Assembly: GCF_004343585.1 (NCBI RefSeq)
Contig: NZ_SLYW01000012.1
Span: 1-64,000 of the forward strand
Direction: 5' to 3'
Length of the DNA: 64,000 bases
Source of the DNA: Neorhizobium sp. JUb45
GTDB taxonomy: Bacteria; Pseudomonadota; Alphaproteobacteria; Rhizobiales; Rhizobiaceae
Under the pieces are notes generated by a model that saw only the letters and a program-made list of their open reading frames with translations, did no database searches and had not been told where the DNA came from. The translations under genes and the position numbers were made by a program. Within the stretch, counting starts at the first letter, position 1. Each line of letters opens with the position of its first letter. Shown in pieces: positions 35,012-42,854 of this stretch.

Positions 35012-36135
35012 TTGGTCAGCATCCTTTCATAGGTGGAAAGGGCAGAGCAGGCGCCGCATTTGCCGCAGCCGGCCTTGATATCGACGGCCTTCAAGCCGCT
35101 GGTCACCAGCATTTTCGACAGCGGGCCGAGGATCGAATGCATAAAATCGGGTTTCGGGGAGGGGTGGCTTTCGAGCGGCGTTCCCGAAATCGGCACGAAG
35201 GGCACGACGAATGGATAGACACCGATCGCCACCAGCTTTTCGCAGATATCGAGAATTGCTTCGCGGGTATCGCCGAGACCTGCGAGAATATAGGTCGACA
35301 CCTGGCCGCGGCCGAAAACCTCGACTGCCGCCTTGAACGACGTCATGTATTTTTCGATTCCCACCTGCGCCTTGCCGGGCATGATGCGGGCACGGATTTC
35401 CGGCGTTACGACTTCCAGATGCATGCCGAGCGCATCGACGCCTGCCTCCTTCATGCGAGTGAACCAGATGTCGTCCTCGGGCGGTTCACATTGCGCCTGG
35501 ATGGGAATGTCGACCGCCGCCTTGATGGCGCGCGCACTTTCCGCCAGCACGGCCGCACCGCGATCGTCGCCCTTCGGCGTGCCGGTCGTCATCACCATAT
35601 GCTTGACGCCGTCGAGTTCGACGGCCGCCTTTGCGACTTCGGCGAGTTGGGCCGGCGTCTTGTGCGCCACCGTGCGGCCTGCCGCAAGCGACTGGCCGAT
35701 GGCGCAGAACTGACAGGTTTTCGTGCGGCTCTGATAGCGGATGCAGGTCTGCAGCACCGTCGTCGCCAGCACGTCGCGACCATGCAGGACCGCAATCTGC
35801 GAATAGGGCACGCCATCTGCAGTCGAGCGTTCATAGAAGCGGGGGCGCAGCGGAAACGATACCTCGCCGATCACCCGGCCGTCGCGGCTGATGCGGCTGT
35901 TGCCGGCATCGTCCGGCTTTTCCACCAGATAGGGACTTTCGAACGCGGGGGCGGTGTGGACCGGCACCATCACCGTCATGCCATCGATCGTCAGCGCCTT
36001 GTGGTCGGAAGGGCCGGCGCCGCCACGACGGCTTTCATGGCCGGCCTTGGGATCAACCAGCCGTGCTCCGAAGGACTGCAACTCGTTGATCAGCGTTTCG
36101 GTCGAAAGCTGCGTCCGTGTGTTCGTTGTGTCCAT
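35008..36135 (-). CDS. nitD: Nit1C radical SAM protein (MSMEG_0568 family)
   Basis: A 375-residue radical SAM enzyme. The cluster-binding cysteines C131, C141 and C144 lie in CIRYQSRTKTCQFCAIGQSL, a CX9CX2C spacing rather than the usual CX3CX2C; this is the normal form of the MSMEG_0568 family and resembles BioB/ThiH-like relatives in GTPKGDDRGAA and YILAGLGDTREAI. The C-terminal DIKAGCGKCGACSALSTYER adds three cysteines that could bind a second cluster. ATG 36135 follows GGGAGCAACACC. It overlaps the C-terminal codons of the nitrilase gene by 83 bases in another frame. Confidence 0.93.
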   Translation of the reverse strand: MDTTNTRTQLSTETLINELQSFGARLVDPKAGHESRRGGAGPSDHKALTIDGMTVMVPVHTAPAFESPYLVEKPDDAGNSRISRDGRVIGEVSFPLRPRFYERSTADGVPYSQIAVLHGRDVLATTVLQTCIRYQSRTKTCQFCAIGQSLAAGRTVAHKTPAQLAEVAKAAVELDGVKHMVMTTGTPKGDDRGAAVLAESARAIKAAVDIPIQAQCEPPEDDIWFTRMKEAGVDALGMHLEVVTPEIRARIMPGKAQVGIEKYMTSFKAAVEVFGRGQVSTYILAGLGDTREAILDICEKLVAIGVYPFVVPFVPISGTPLESHPSPKPDFMHSILGPLSKMLVTSGLKAVDIKAGCGKCGACSALSTYERMLTK

Positions 36136-37108
36136 CGGTGTTGCTCCCTGTCGGTGCGATGTGAGAAGAGGAAGGATGCGAAGCGACCATCGGCACGGTC
36201 GGCCGGTCGTCGATGACGAGATGCAGGAGTTCGGGGCGGGCATAATGGCCGACCGAGTCCATCATCCGCTTGCGCTTGACGATCAGGCTCATGTCGAGAT
36301 CGGCGATCAAAATGCCTTCGCCTTCGGTGATCGGATCTGCCAGATGTTTGCCTTCTGGCGAGATGATCGCCGTCATGCAGCCGCCGCGCAGCGCCTTTTG
36401 CAGGCCCTGATCCGGCGTGATCGAGACGATCTGTTCGTCGCTCAGCCAGCCGGTGGCATTGACGACGAAGCAGCCACTTTCCAGCGCGTGGTGACGGATG
36501 GTGACTTCCATCTGGTCGGCAAAGATTTGACCGACCATCGAGCCGGGAAATTGCGCGATGTGGATGTCTTCGTGCTGGGCCATCAGGGCGTAGCGGGCGA
36601 GTGGATTGTAATGTTCCCAGCAGGCCAGCGCGCCGATGCGGCCGACCTTGCTGTCGACGACCCTCAGCCCCGACGCAGCGCCCTGGCCCCAGATCATCCT
36701 TTCATGGAAGGTCGGCGTGATTTTGCGGCGCTTGAGGATCATGCGGCCATCGGCGTCGAACACGATCTGGCTGTTATAGAGCGTGCCGTGATCCCGCTCG
36801 TTGACGCCAAGCGCTACGACGATACCGTGTTCGCGCGCAGCCGAGGCCACCGCATCCGTGGTCGCACTTGGCACGGCCACCGCTTCTTCATAGAGGCGCA
36901 CATGTTCACGTCCCGACAGGACCGGCGGCAGCACGAAGGAAAAATACGGATACCAGGGAACAAGGGTCTCCGGAAAAACGATCAGTTCCGCGCCATTGGC
37001 GGCCGCGTCGTGAATGGTCTCGAGAACGCGGGCCAGCGTCTTTTCCCGCGAGGTCAGGTCCGGCGCAATCTGCGCGGCGGCGGCGCGAACCGTGTTTTTT
37101 CTGTCCAT
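36053..37108 (-). CDS. nitC: Nit6803-type nitrilase
   Basis: A 351-residue branch-1 nitrilase, which hydrolyses nitriles to acid and ammonia. The Glu-Lys-Cys triad is visible: E47 in VFPETLVPWYPYF, K129 in RRKITPTFHE and C163 in GALACWEHYNPLARYAL. It is in the Nit6803 group by sequence and by its radical-SAM/GNAT/AIRS neighbours. The last ~28 residues (GHNEHTDAAFDRNADQR...) are encoded inside the radical SAM gene and are low-complexity and acidic; they look like a tolerated extension. ATG 37108 is the family start. It follows the MSMEG_0572 gene by 81 bases. Confidence 0.95.
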   Translation of the reverse strand: MDRKNTVRAAAAQIAPDLTSREKTLARVLETIHDAAANGAELIVFPETLVPWYPYFSFVLPPVLSGREHVRLYEEAVAVPSATTDAVASAAREHGIVVALGVNERDHGTLYNSQIVFDADGRMILKRRKITPTFHERMIWGQGAASGLRVVDSKVGRIGALACWEHYNPLARYALMAQHEDIHIAQFPGSMVGQIFADQMEVTIRHHALESGCFVVNATGWLSDEQIVSITPDQGLQKALRGGCMTAIISPEGKHLADPITEGEGILIADLDMSLIVKRKRMMDSVGHYARPELLHLVIDDRPTVPMVASHPSSSHIAPTGSNTDGHNEHTDAAFDRNADQRVAVLRSTAG

Positions 37109-37189
37109 GGAAAAATCCTTCGTTAGGGTTGAAGGAAGCATAGCTCCCGACAGCCGGGGGAACCCGGAAGAGGGCTCCCCCGCGCTCGG

Positions 37190-37672
37190 TCAGAGTGTCC
37201 AGGTGTCGAGGATGACGGCCCCATCGCGGCGGTGGATGAGCATGAGGTCGAGCACGTCGAGCGGGCTGATCGGCGTGATGCCTGGGATCAGTGCGGGCTC
37301 GCCATGTCCATAGAGCGCCTGCAGCGCGAAACGGCAGGCATAGACCTTGCCGCCCTCTTCAAGGAAACCCTTGATCTGGTTGTTGAAGTTGAGATGGCCC
37401 GGAAAGGCTTCCGCGCCGAGCTTGGGAAAGCCGCGCTGGATGCCCAGCGTGACGCCGGGACCATACAGCAGGATCGATGTGTCGTAGCCCTTGCGCTTCA
37501 AGCGTTTGGCCTGCAGCAGGTTGACGAGGCCGATCGAGCCTTCGAAGGCGACGGTATGGAAGGTGATGAGGGCTTTCTCGCCCTCTTTCGCCTGAACGTC
37601 TTCAAAGACCTTCTCTTCGTAATCGACGAAGAAGTCTCCGTCAGCATGGGCCGGGGCTGTGATTGCGGGCAT
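37190..37672 (-). CDS. nitB: MSMEG_0572/Sll0783-family nitrogen-starvation response protein
   Basis: A 160-residue protein of the family that opens Nit1C clusters. EKALITFHTVAFEGSIGLVN, LLYGPGVTLGIQRGFPKLGA and KVYACRFALQALYGHGEPAL are diagnostic. The fold looks DsrE-like, with the single Cys in VYACRFALQ. Its role is unknown; Synechocystis Sll0783 is known as a nitrogen-starvation-induced gene. AGGAG lies 8 bases before ATG 37672. It is the first gene behind a sigma-54 promoter at 37725-37740. Confidence 0.93.
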   Translation of the reverse strand: MPAITAPAHADGDFFVDYEEKVFEDVQAKEGEKALITFHTVAFEGSIGLVNLLQAKRLKRKGYDTSILLYGPGVTLGIQRGFPKLGAEAFPGHLNFNNQIKGFLEEGGKVYACRFALQALYGHGEPALIPGITPISPLDVLDLMLIHRRDGAVILDTWTL

Positions 37673-37698
37673 GAATGGCTCCTGTTTTGAAGTCAGAC

Positions 37699-37711
37699 CC
37701 CGTCGCGGGGC
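37699..37711. promoter_or_regulatory. Small hairpin in the Nit1C leader
   Basis: CCCCG-TCG-CGGGG sits just after the expected transcription start and 27 bases before ATG 37672. It could stabilise or modulate the nitB leader. Very short; low confidence in function. Confidence 0.3.
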
Positions 37712-37724
37712 GCAACCATTCAAT

Positions 37725-37740
37725 TGCAATCACCGTGCCA
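37725..37740 (-). promoter_or_regulatory. Sigma-54 (RpoN) promoter of the Nit1C operon
   Basis: On the minus strand the sequence reads TGGCACG-GTGA-TTGCA, an exact match to the -24/-12 consensus TGGCACG-N4-TTGCW. The GG and GC doublets are spaced correctly and the predicted start near 37714 leaves a ~42-base leader to nitB. Sigma-54 control fits a nitrogen-starvation gene set. The activator (NtrC or other) is not visible. Confidence 0.75.
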
Positions 37741-37747
37741 ATATTGG
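37738..37747. promoter_or_regulatory. Palindrome overlapping the -24 element
   Basis: CCAATATTGG is a perfect 10-bp palindrome that shares its first bases with the -24 box of the sigma-54 promoter. A protein bound here would hinder RpoN polymerase. Assignment as an operator is inference. Confidence 0.3.
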
Positions 37748-37875
37748 TTTTGCCTAAAATAAATTCAGATTCGCGAAAAAGCCGATCATTTACGCAGTCA
37801 ATTTGGCATTAGTCATTTTTATCTGTCAAAAAAGCCGCAGAAATATGCCTTTTATCAGATCGCTCATGCTTCACA

Positions 37876-37887
37876 TGAATGCATTCA
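37876..37887. promoter_or_regulatory. Palindrome in the nitB-MocR divergent region
   Basis: TGAATGCATTCA is a perfect 12-bp palindrome 124 bases before the MocR start. It could be the MocR operator for autoregulation and for the Nit1C operon. The remaining ~338 bases between the two start codons are A+T-rich and hold no gene. Confidence 0.35.
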
Positions 37888-38010
37888 ATATGCTGTCATT
37901 GTAGATTTATCGTGGCATTTCCTGCGGACCCCGCCTGCGGCAATTTTTCCGATGACATCGCCAGTCCGCAACAATATACAGTCAATGATACGCGTAAATG
38001 GATATGCCGC

Positions 38011-39414
38011 ATGAAGACCTGGATGCCCGATCTGAGCCGCAGCAGCGGCCCCCGTTACATGGCGATCGCCGATGTGATCGAAATGGATCTTCGCAGCGGC
38101 CATCTGGTTGTCGGAGACAGGTTGCCGCCGCAGAGAGAATTGGCAAGGCGGCTGGAAATCGATTTCACCACCGTTGCGCGTGGCTATGTGGAGGCGCAGA
38201 AGCGTGGCCTGGTCAGTACGCATGTGGGGCGTGGCACTTTCGTGACCGGCGGGGTGGAGAAGGAGCGCCTGGGATTTGTATCGAATGCGGCGCCTGATCC
38301 CCGCCGCAGCGCGGCCATCGATCTTTCGATGAACATGCCGCCGGAACCGGATGATCCTGAGCTTATTGCCCGCATGCGCGAGGGATTGTCCTCCGTTGCG
38401 ACGAACATGATCTCGCTTCTGCGCTACCAGGGTTTTGGCGGCGCGGGCATGGACAAGGATGCGGCAGCCTCGTGGCTCAGCCGGCGCGGGCTCGTGCCCT
38501 CGCAGGAACGCATCTTCGTGACCCCGGGCGCTCACCCGGCCTTGCTGGCAATTTTCGGCATGCTGGCAAAACCGGGCGAGATCGTATTCTCCGAAAACAT
38601 TACCTATCCGGGCATGCGTTCGATCGCGGCGCAACTGGGTTTGAACCTCATCGGTCTGCCGATGGACGAGCACGGCATCGTTCCCGAGGCGTTTGCGCAG
38701 GCCTGCGAACGGTCAAAGCCCAAGGCGCTTTATCTCAATCCGACCTTGCAGAACCCCACGACGCTGACCATTCCGCAGAAACGACGCGAGGAAATCTGCG
38801 CTGTTGCCCGCAAATACCATGTGCCGATCGTCGAGGACGATGCTTACGGTTTTATTCCGCTTCACAGTCCAGCGCCGCTGGCGGCCATGGCGCCCGATTT
38901 GACCTGGCATATCGGCGGCCTCGCCAAGTGCATCGGTGCAGGGCTGCGACTTGCCTTCGTGGTCGCTCCCGACACAAAGGCGGCATGGCCGTTCATCAGC
39001 GCCATGCGGGCCAACAATGTATCGGCCTCGCCGCTGACCGTGGCACTGGCGACGCGCTGGATCGAGGATGGCACGGCCGACAGCATTCTGCGCTTCATCC
39101 GCACAGAAGCCGCCGCGCGGCAGGATATGGTCGCAACCATTCTGCCGGAGGGCAGCTACCGCGCCGATCCGATCAGCTTCAACATCTGGCTGCCGCTCGG
39201 TCAGGGCTGGACCCGCTCGACCTTTGGCTCCCACATGCGCACATCGGGGCTGGGGGTTGTCGCAAGCGACGCATTCACGGTGGATGGCGCCGCGGCAGAG
39301 GCTGTCAGGGTGTGCCTGGGTGGACCGATTTCACGCGCAAAGCTGAGAGGCGCGCTGGAGTTCATGGGCCATGCGCTGGAGGGATCGCCCGAACGGGTCG
39401 GTACATTCTTCTGA
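38011..39414 (+). CDS. MocR-type regulator (GntR HTH + aminotransferase-like domain)
   Basis: A 467-residue regulator. The N-terminal GntR winged helix is MAIADVIEMDLRSGHLVVGD then LPPQRELARRLEIDFTTVAR (about residues 14-75). From about residue 110 it has a fold-type I aminotransferase domain, with YLNPTLQNPTT, PIVEDDAYGFIP and the PLP-lysine region HIGGLAKCIGAGLRLAFVVA (Lys in GLAKCIG). ATG 38011 is chosen over an upstream extension with no similarity. It is divergent from the Nit1C operon, so it is the probable pathway-specific regulator responding to a PLP-reactive amine or amino acid. Confidence 0.92.
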   Translation: MKTWMPDLSRSSGPRYMAIADVIEMDLRSGHLVVGDRLPPQRELARRLEIDFTTVARGYVEAQKRGLVSTHVGRGTFVTGGVEKERLGFVSNAAPDPRRSAAIDLSMNMPPEPDDPELIARMREGLSSVATNMISLLRYQGFGGAGMDKDAAASWLSRRGLVPSQERIFVTPGAHPALLAIFGMLAKPGEIVFSENITYPGMRSIAAQLGLNLIGLPMDEHGIVPEAFAQACERSKPKALYLNPTLQNPTTLTIPQKRREEICAVARKYHVPIVEDDAYGFIPLHSPAPLAAMAPDLTWHIGGLAKCIGAGLRLAFVVAPDTKAAWPFISAMRANNVSASPLTVALATRWIEDGTADSILRFIRTEAAARQDMVATILPEGSYRADPISFNIWLPLGQGWTRSTFGSHMRTSGLGVVASDAFTVDGAAAEAVRVCLGGPISRAKLRGALEFMGHALEGSPERVGTFF

Positions 39415-39941
39415 AGAAAAACCGGGCGAGGAAGCTCGATGAATGGCTGAAAGCTGCCAGTGCCGGCTTGTCGCATCGCTTGCCGGCTGCGTCGCAAGGC
39501 CCATTGGTGCCGTCAGAAACGCAATCATCTCACCTCCGACACCATAAGAAGGCGGGATCACGCGCCTGAATCTCATCAACCACCAATGTATGAACGAGCG
39601 AAACTCGATCTTCTGCAGGCGTGGTTGATCGGCGCAATCCAGTCATTCCGCTTCGACAAAAATGCGTCAGATCTAATTCTGGGTGGAAATTTCCTGTGCC
39701 GCCGGAGCCGTTCTCAGCGACAATCACAATATCAGAACGCGACTGGCGATAAGGTAAAATAGGGTTGGATGAAATTAAAACTGAATGATGTTTGTGGGGA
39801 TCGACCCCTTGCCGCACCCGCGGCCCTTGGATGCGGCTATTGTGGAGAGCGCGTCCGCGTGGCGGAATGCGATGGTCTTTTGGGTTTGAAAGAAGGACGT
39901 CGCTGATAACACGGCCGCCCGGATGACTGGCGCAGTTGTTC
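39415..39941. other. Gap without a supported gene
   Basis: About 527 bases between the convergent MocR and TetR genes. Short frames on both strands have no recognisable similarity and no ribosome site. No terminator hairpin with a T-run was noticed. Confidence 0.35.
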
Positions 39942-40517
39942 CTATGAGCCAGCCCCTGAACAGAAGAGCTTGCCGCAAACATCCGCCAGCCGCTGCCGTT
40001 CTGCTTCATCGGCATCAATCCAGCCGAACTGGTCGAGGATGCCGACCAGTAGCCTGGCGATTTCTTCGGCGGTGATGTCCTTGCGGAAGATTTTGTGGAC
40101 TTGCTCCTTTCGGATATTGTCGGCAACCCAGCCGACCATCTGCTGTTTCGTCACCGAGCAGCCTGGAGGATGGAAAAAGCCGATCTCCGTCAAGGAGCGG
40201 TCGCTGGCCATAAAATCCAAAAACCTCCGAAAACTTACCGCAACCCGCTCTTCAAGCTCGGCCTTCTGAGTATCGGGGGCGATCAGGTTTGATAACGTGA
40301 CAAGCCGCAGACTCTCCCGGAACTCCTCTACCAGGGCCTCATAAGTCGACTCCTTGGAATCGAAATAAAGATAGAAAGACGGTTGGCTCAACCCTGCCTC
40401 GGCGACGATGTCGCTGACCTTGGTGCCGTGGAATCCGTTTCGGGCAAACACCGTGATTGCGGCCTCTCGCAGCCTGGCACGCGTCTGCTCGCCCTTGCTC
40501 TTATGTCTGACAGGCAT
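39942..40517 (-). CDS. TetR-family transcriptional regulator
   Basis: A 191-residue regulator. The helix-turn-helix is LREAAITVFARNGFHGTKVS followed by DIVAEAGLSQPSFYLYFDSK, and a helical ligand domain of about 130 residues completes it. It is divergent from the ABM monooxygenase and glutaredoxin pair, 128 bases away, and so probably represses that pair. The intergenic region carries three ATTAAT repeats. Confidence 0.92.
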   Translation of the reverse strand: MPVRHKSKGEQTRARLREAAITVFARNGFHGTKVSDIVAEAGLSQPSFYLYFDSKESTYEALVEEFRESLRLVTLSNLIAPDTQKAELEERVAVSFRRFLDFMASDRSLTEIGFFHPPGCSVTKQQMVGWVADNIRKEQVHKIFRKDITAEEIARLLVGILDQFGWIDADEAERQRLADVCGKLFCSGAGS

Positions 40518-40591
40518 GGTTCCGTTCAGTTTTTTCTCGATATGACCGCTCTAACAGCATTTCACAAATTCTTCATCCCGCAAGCGTGGAA

Positions 40592-40635
40592 ATTAATAAC
40601 CGTACTGACAGATAATATTAATGGTGAGTATTAAT
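40592..40635. promoter_or_regulatory. Repeated ATTAAT elements between tetR and the monooxygenase gene
   Basis: ATTAAT occurs at 40592-40597, 40617-40622 and 40630-40635, the middle one part of the perfect palindrome TAATATTA (40613-40620). They lie in the tetR/ABM divergent promoter and may form the TetR operator or promoter elements. Inference from position only. Confidence 0.3.
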
Positions 40636-40645
40636 AGAGCATTTT

Positions 40646-40945
40646 ATGACCACACCTGTTGTCGCTATTTTCGTCGCCAAGGCCGGTTCGGAGCAGAAGC
40701 TGGAAGAGCTTTTCCGCGGCGTCATCGAGACCACCCTCAAGGAAGAGGGCTGCATCACCTACCAGCTCAACCGTGATGCCAATAACCCGAGCCGCTTCAT
40801 CTGGACGGAAGAATGGACGAGCCAGGCATTGCTCGACAAGCATCTGTCTGCGCCGCACATCGCCGAGCTGTTCGCGCAGGTGCCTGACCTCGTTGGAACC
40901 TCCGAGGTTCTGCCGCTCGTCAAGCTGGCCGGGGGCGCTGTATGA
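40646..40945 (+). CDS. Antibiotic biosynthesis monooxygenase (ABM) domain protein
   Basis: A 99-residue ABM/dimeric alpha-beta barrel protein. VAIFVAKAGSEQKLEELFRG, EEGCITYQLNRDANNPSRFI and WTEEWTSQALLDKHLSAPHI are the usual order of strands and helices (compare YgiN). Such proteins are quinol monooxygenases or stress-related oxygenases. It is divergent from TetR and its stop overlaps the glutaredoxin start by 4 bases, as in a small redox operon. Confidence 0.9.
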   Translation: MTTPVVAIFVAKAGSEQKLEELFRGVIETTLKEEGCITYQLNRDANNPSRFIWTEEWTSQALLDKHLSAPHIAELFAQVPDLVGTSEVLPLVKLAGGAV

Positions 40946-41110
40946 AACTTTACATCTACGAGCACTGCCCGTTCTGCACGCGGGCCAGGCTGGCTCTAGG
41001 TGTGAAGAATATTCCGTATGAGACGGTGATCGTCATGGAAGGCGATGCCGAAACGCCGACCCGTCTCATCGGAAAAAAGGCCGTTCCAATTCTGGAGCGG
41101 CCGGACGAGC
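40942..41110 (+). pseudogene. grxB: 5' fragment of a GrxB-type glutaredoxin
   Basis: MKLYIYEHCPFCTRARLALG then TPTRLIGKKAVPILERPDE matches the N-terminus of GrxB (glutaredoxin 2), with the CPFC active site and cis-Pro loop VPIL. After about residue 55 the frame (LHLRLLVHFGEKRICR...) has no similarity and stops at 41229, whereas GrxB proteins are about 215 residues. The C-terminal helical domain is lost. It ends about 120 bases before the IS30 element, so the loss was probably linked to insertion or deletion there. Confidence 0.75.
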
Positions 41111-41348
41111 TTCATCTTCGTCTGCTGGTTCATTTCGGTGAGAAGAGAATATGCCGCCAGCGCATCCGGTATCCGCAAACGCGATCTGGCACGCCTCGCC
41201 CTGCAGAGCGCATCCTGATCTCTATGTAGATCGGATGACTATCCGGTGGATAAGCGATCGAACCCAATCAAATAATATGTTGTGGCAAATCATAAGTTCC
41301 ATAACAAATCTTATGAGATTAAAATGTGTAAGGGGGTACATTCTATTT

Positions 41349-42437
41349 CCAAGTGCGACATGCCAGTAATTTCAATGGCTTCACTTTGGAGATTTTGGCA
41401 TGTCCCGATGCTATACGCAGATTACCCTTGCCGATCGCCGTCGTCTTCATCAACTGGTGGCAGCAAAGGTTCCGGTCAACCAGATGGCGCGTCAGCTTGG
41501 CCGCCATCGCTCGACCATATACCGCGAGATCAAGCGCAATACGTTTCGGGATCGTGAACTGCCCGACTATGACGGATACTACAGCACGGTTGCTCACGAC
41601 ATCGCGAGGGACCGTCGACGCCGGTTGAGAAAGCTGCGGCGCCATCCGGCTTTGCGCACCGAGATCATCAACCAGTTGGAGGCTCGCTGGTCTCCGGAAC
41701 AGATTGCCGGACGTTTGCTGTCGGATGGGCTAAGCCGTATTCGCGTGTGCAAAGAGACCATCTACCGCTTCATCTACAGCAAGGAAGATTACGAGCTTGG
41801 GCTCTATCAGTATCTATCTGAGGCTCGCCGTAAACGTCGTCCAATGCGTTCCAGGAAGCCGCGCGACGGCGCGTTTCCGGCTACCCACCGGATATCCCAA
41901 AGGCCTGATTTCATTGGAGATAGATCGAGTTTTGGACATTGGGAGGGAGACCTCCTCATCTTCGAGCGTCCACTCGGCCATGCCAATGTCACCACCCTCG
42001 TGGAGCGCAAGAGCCGCTACACCGTTCTCATCAAGAACCCGAGCCGGCACTCAAGGCCAATCATGGACAAGATCATCAGAGCGTTTTCGCCGTTGCCGGC
42101 GTTCGCGCGTCAGAGCTTCACATTTGATCGGGGTACCGAGTTTGCCGGGTTCAGGGCTCTGGAAGACGGGATTGGTGCGAGGAGCTGGTTTTGCGACCCA
42201 AGTGCGCCGTGGCAAAAAGGGACCGTCGAGAATGCAAACAAGCGTATTCGACGCTACTTGCCCGGCACCACAGATCTGGCAGCAGTGTCGCAACGCGACC
42301 TTCTCCAACTCACACGCGACCTCAACGATCAACCGCGTAAATGCCTCGGATACATGACGCCGGCCGAGATGTTCATGGCTCATTTGCAAGAAGGAGGGTG
42401 ATCCCCTACCCTAAAGCGCAGGCATGGTGCACTTGGG
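41349..42437. mobile_element. IS30-family insertion sequence
   Basis: The ends form imperfect inverted repeats: the left begins CCAAGTGCGACATGCC near 41349 and the right, read on the minus strand from about 42436, is CCAAGTGCACCATGCC (14 of 16 identical). One transposase gene fills the interior, as in IS30 elements. Exact ends and target duplication could not be fixed by eye. Confidence 0.75.
41400..42401 (+). CDS. IS30-family transposase
   Basis: A 333-residue DDE transposase. The N-terminal HTH reads LADRRRLHQLVAAKVPVNQM then RQLGRHRSTIYREIKRN, the IS30-type DNA-binding domain. The catalytic part has DRSSFGHWEGDLLIF (Asp of the DDE triad preceded by HWEGD), FDRGTEFAGF (second Asp) and QKGTVENANKRIRRYLP (final Glu), with YMTPAEMF at the end. 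The gene is intact and fills the element between the two inverted repeats. Confidence 0.95.
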   Translation: MSRCYTQITLADRRRLHQLVAAKVPVNQMARQLGRHRSTIYREIKRNTFRDRELPDYDGYYSTVAHDIARDRRRRLRKLRRHPALRTEIINQLEARWSPEQIAGRLLSDGLSRIRVCKETIYRFIYSKEDYELGLYQYLSEARRKRRPMRSRKPRDGAFPATHRISQRPDFIGDRSSFGHWEGDLLIFERPLGHANVTTLVERKSRYTVLIKNPSRHSRPIMDKIIRAFSPLPAFARQSFTFDRGTEFAGFRALEDGIGARSWFCDPSAPWQKGTVENANKRIRRYLPGTTDLAAVSQRDLLQLTRDLNDQPRKCLGYMTPAEMFMAHLQEGG

Positions 42438-42441
42438 TTAG

Positions 42442-42624
42442 CTTGATCAAGCCCGCAAGTCGCGCTTCAGCGTGAACTCACAGTTTGCCAAGACGTTGTC
42501 ACTTACTAGGCGACAGGTTGCGGAAATAGAAGTCGCAAACCCAACACTCGAAACATTGGAAAAGATAGGCCAGTTATTCGGATTGCGAGTTGGTTTCGTG
42601 GCCAAATGGTTCTTCGCGGCGTGA
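42442..42624 (+). pseudogene. 3' fragment of an XRE-type HTH protein
   Basis: Read from the right end of the IS, LDQARKSRFSVNSQFAKTLS followed by LTRRQVAEIEVANPTLETLE and KIGQLFGLRVGFVAKWFFAA stop. This is the end of an XRE helix-turn-helix domain of the HigA/antitoxin style (QVAEIExxNPTLETLEKI). There is no start codon before the IS end, so the IS interrupted or deleted the 5' part. Confidence 0.65.
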
Positions 42625-42854
42625 AACGCGGGCAACACGGACCTTGGGAAGCTCTGATTTTCAAGAGCTGCGTTGTGGGCGTCAGACAGGAATTTGTCGC
42701 GCAGTTTTCAATTTAGACCGCAGGACTAATCTTTTCATCGTCATGACGCCGCGCGTGCCACTTGATCGTGCGGTCGCGTGCTGACCGGCAAACCCCTACC
42801 GCCTTGTTTCTCCATCCTCTGCGCTCTAAGTATCTTAGAAAGTCCGGAGGAATT

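Noticed and set aside
37879..38010. Upstream extension of the MocR reading frame
   Set aside because: The extra residues have no similarity to MocR proteins; ATG 38011 starts a normal N-terminus and the extension contains the candidate operator.
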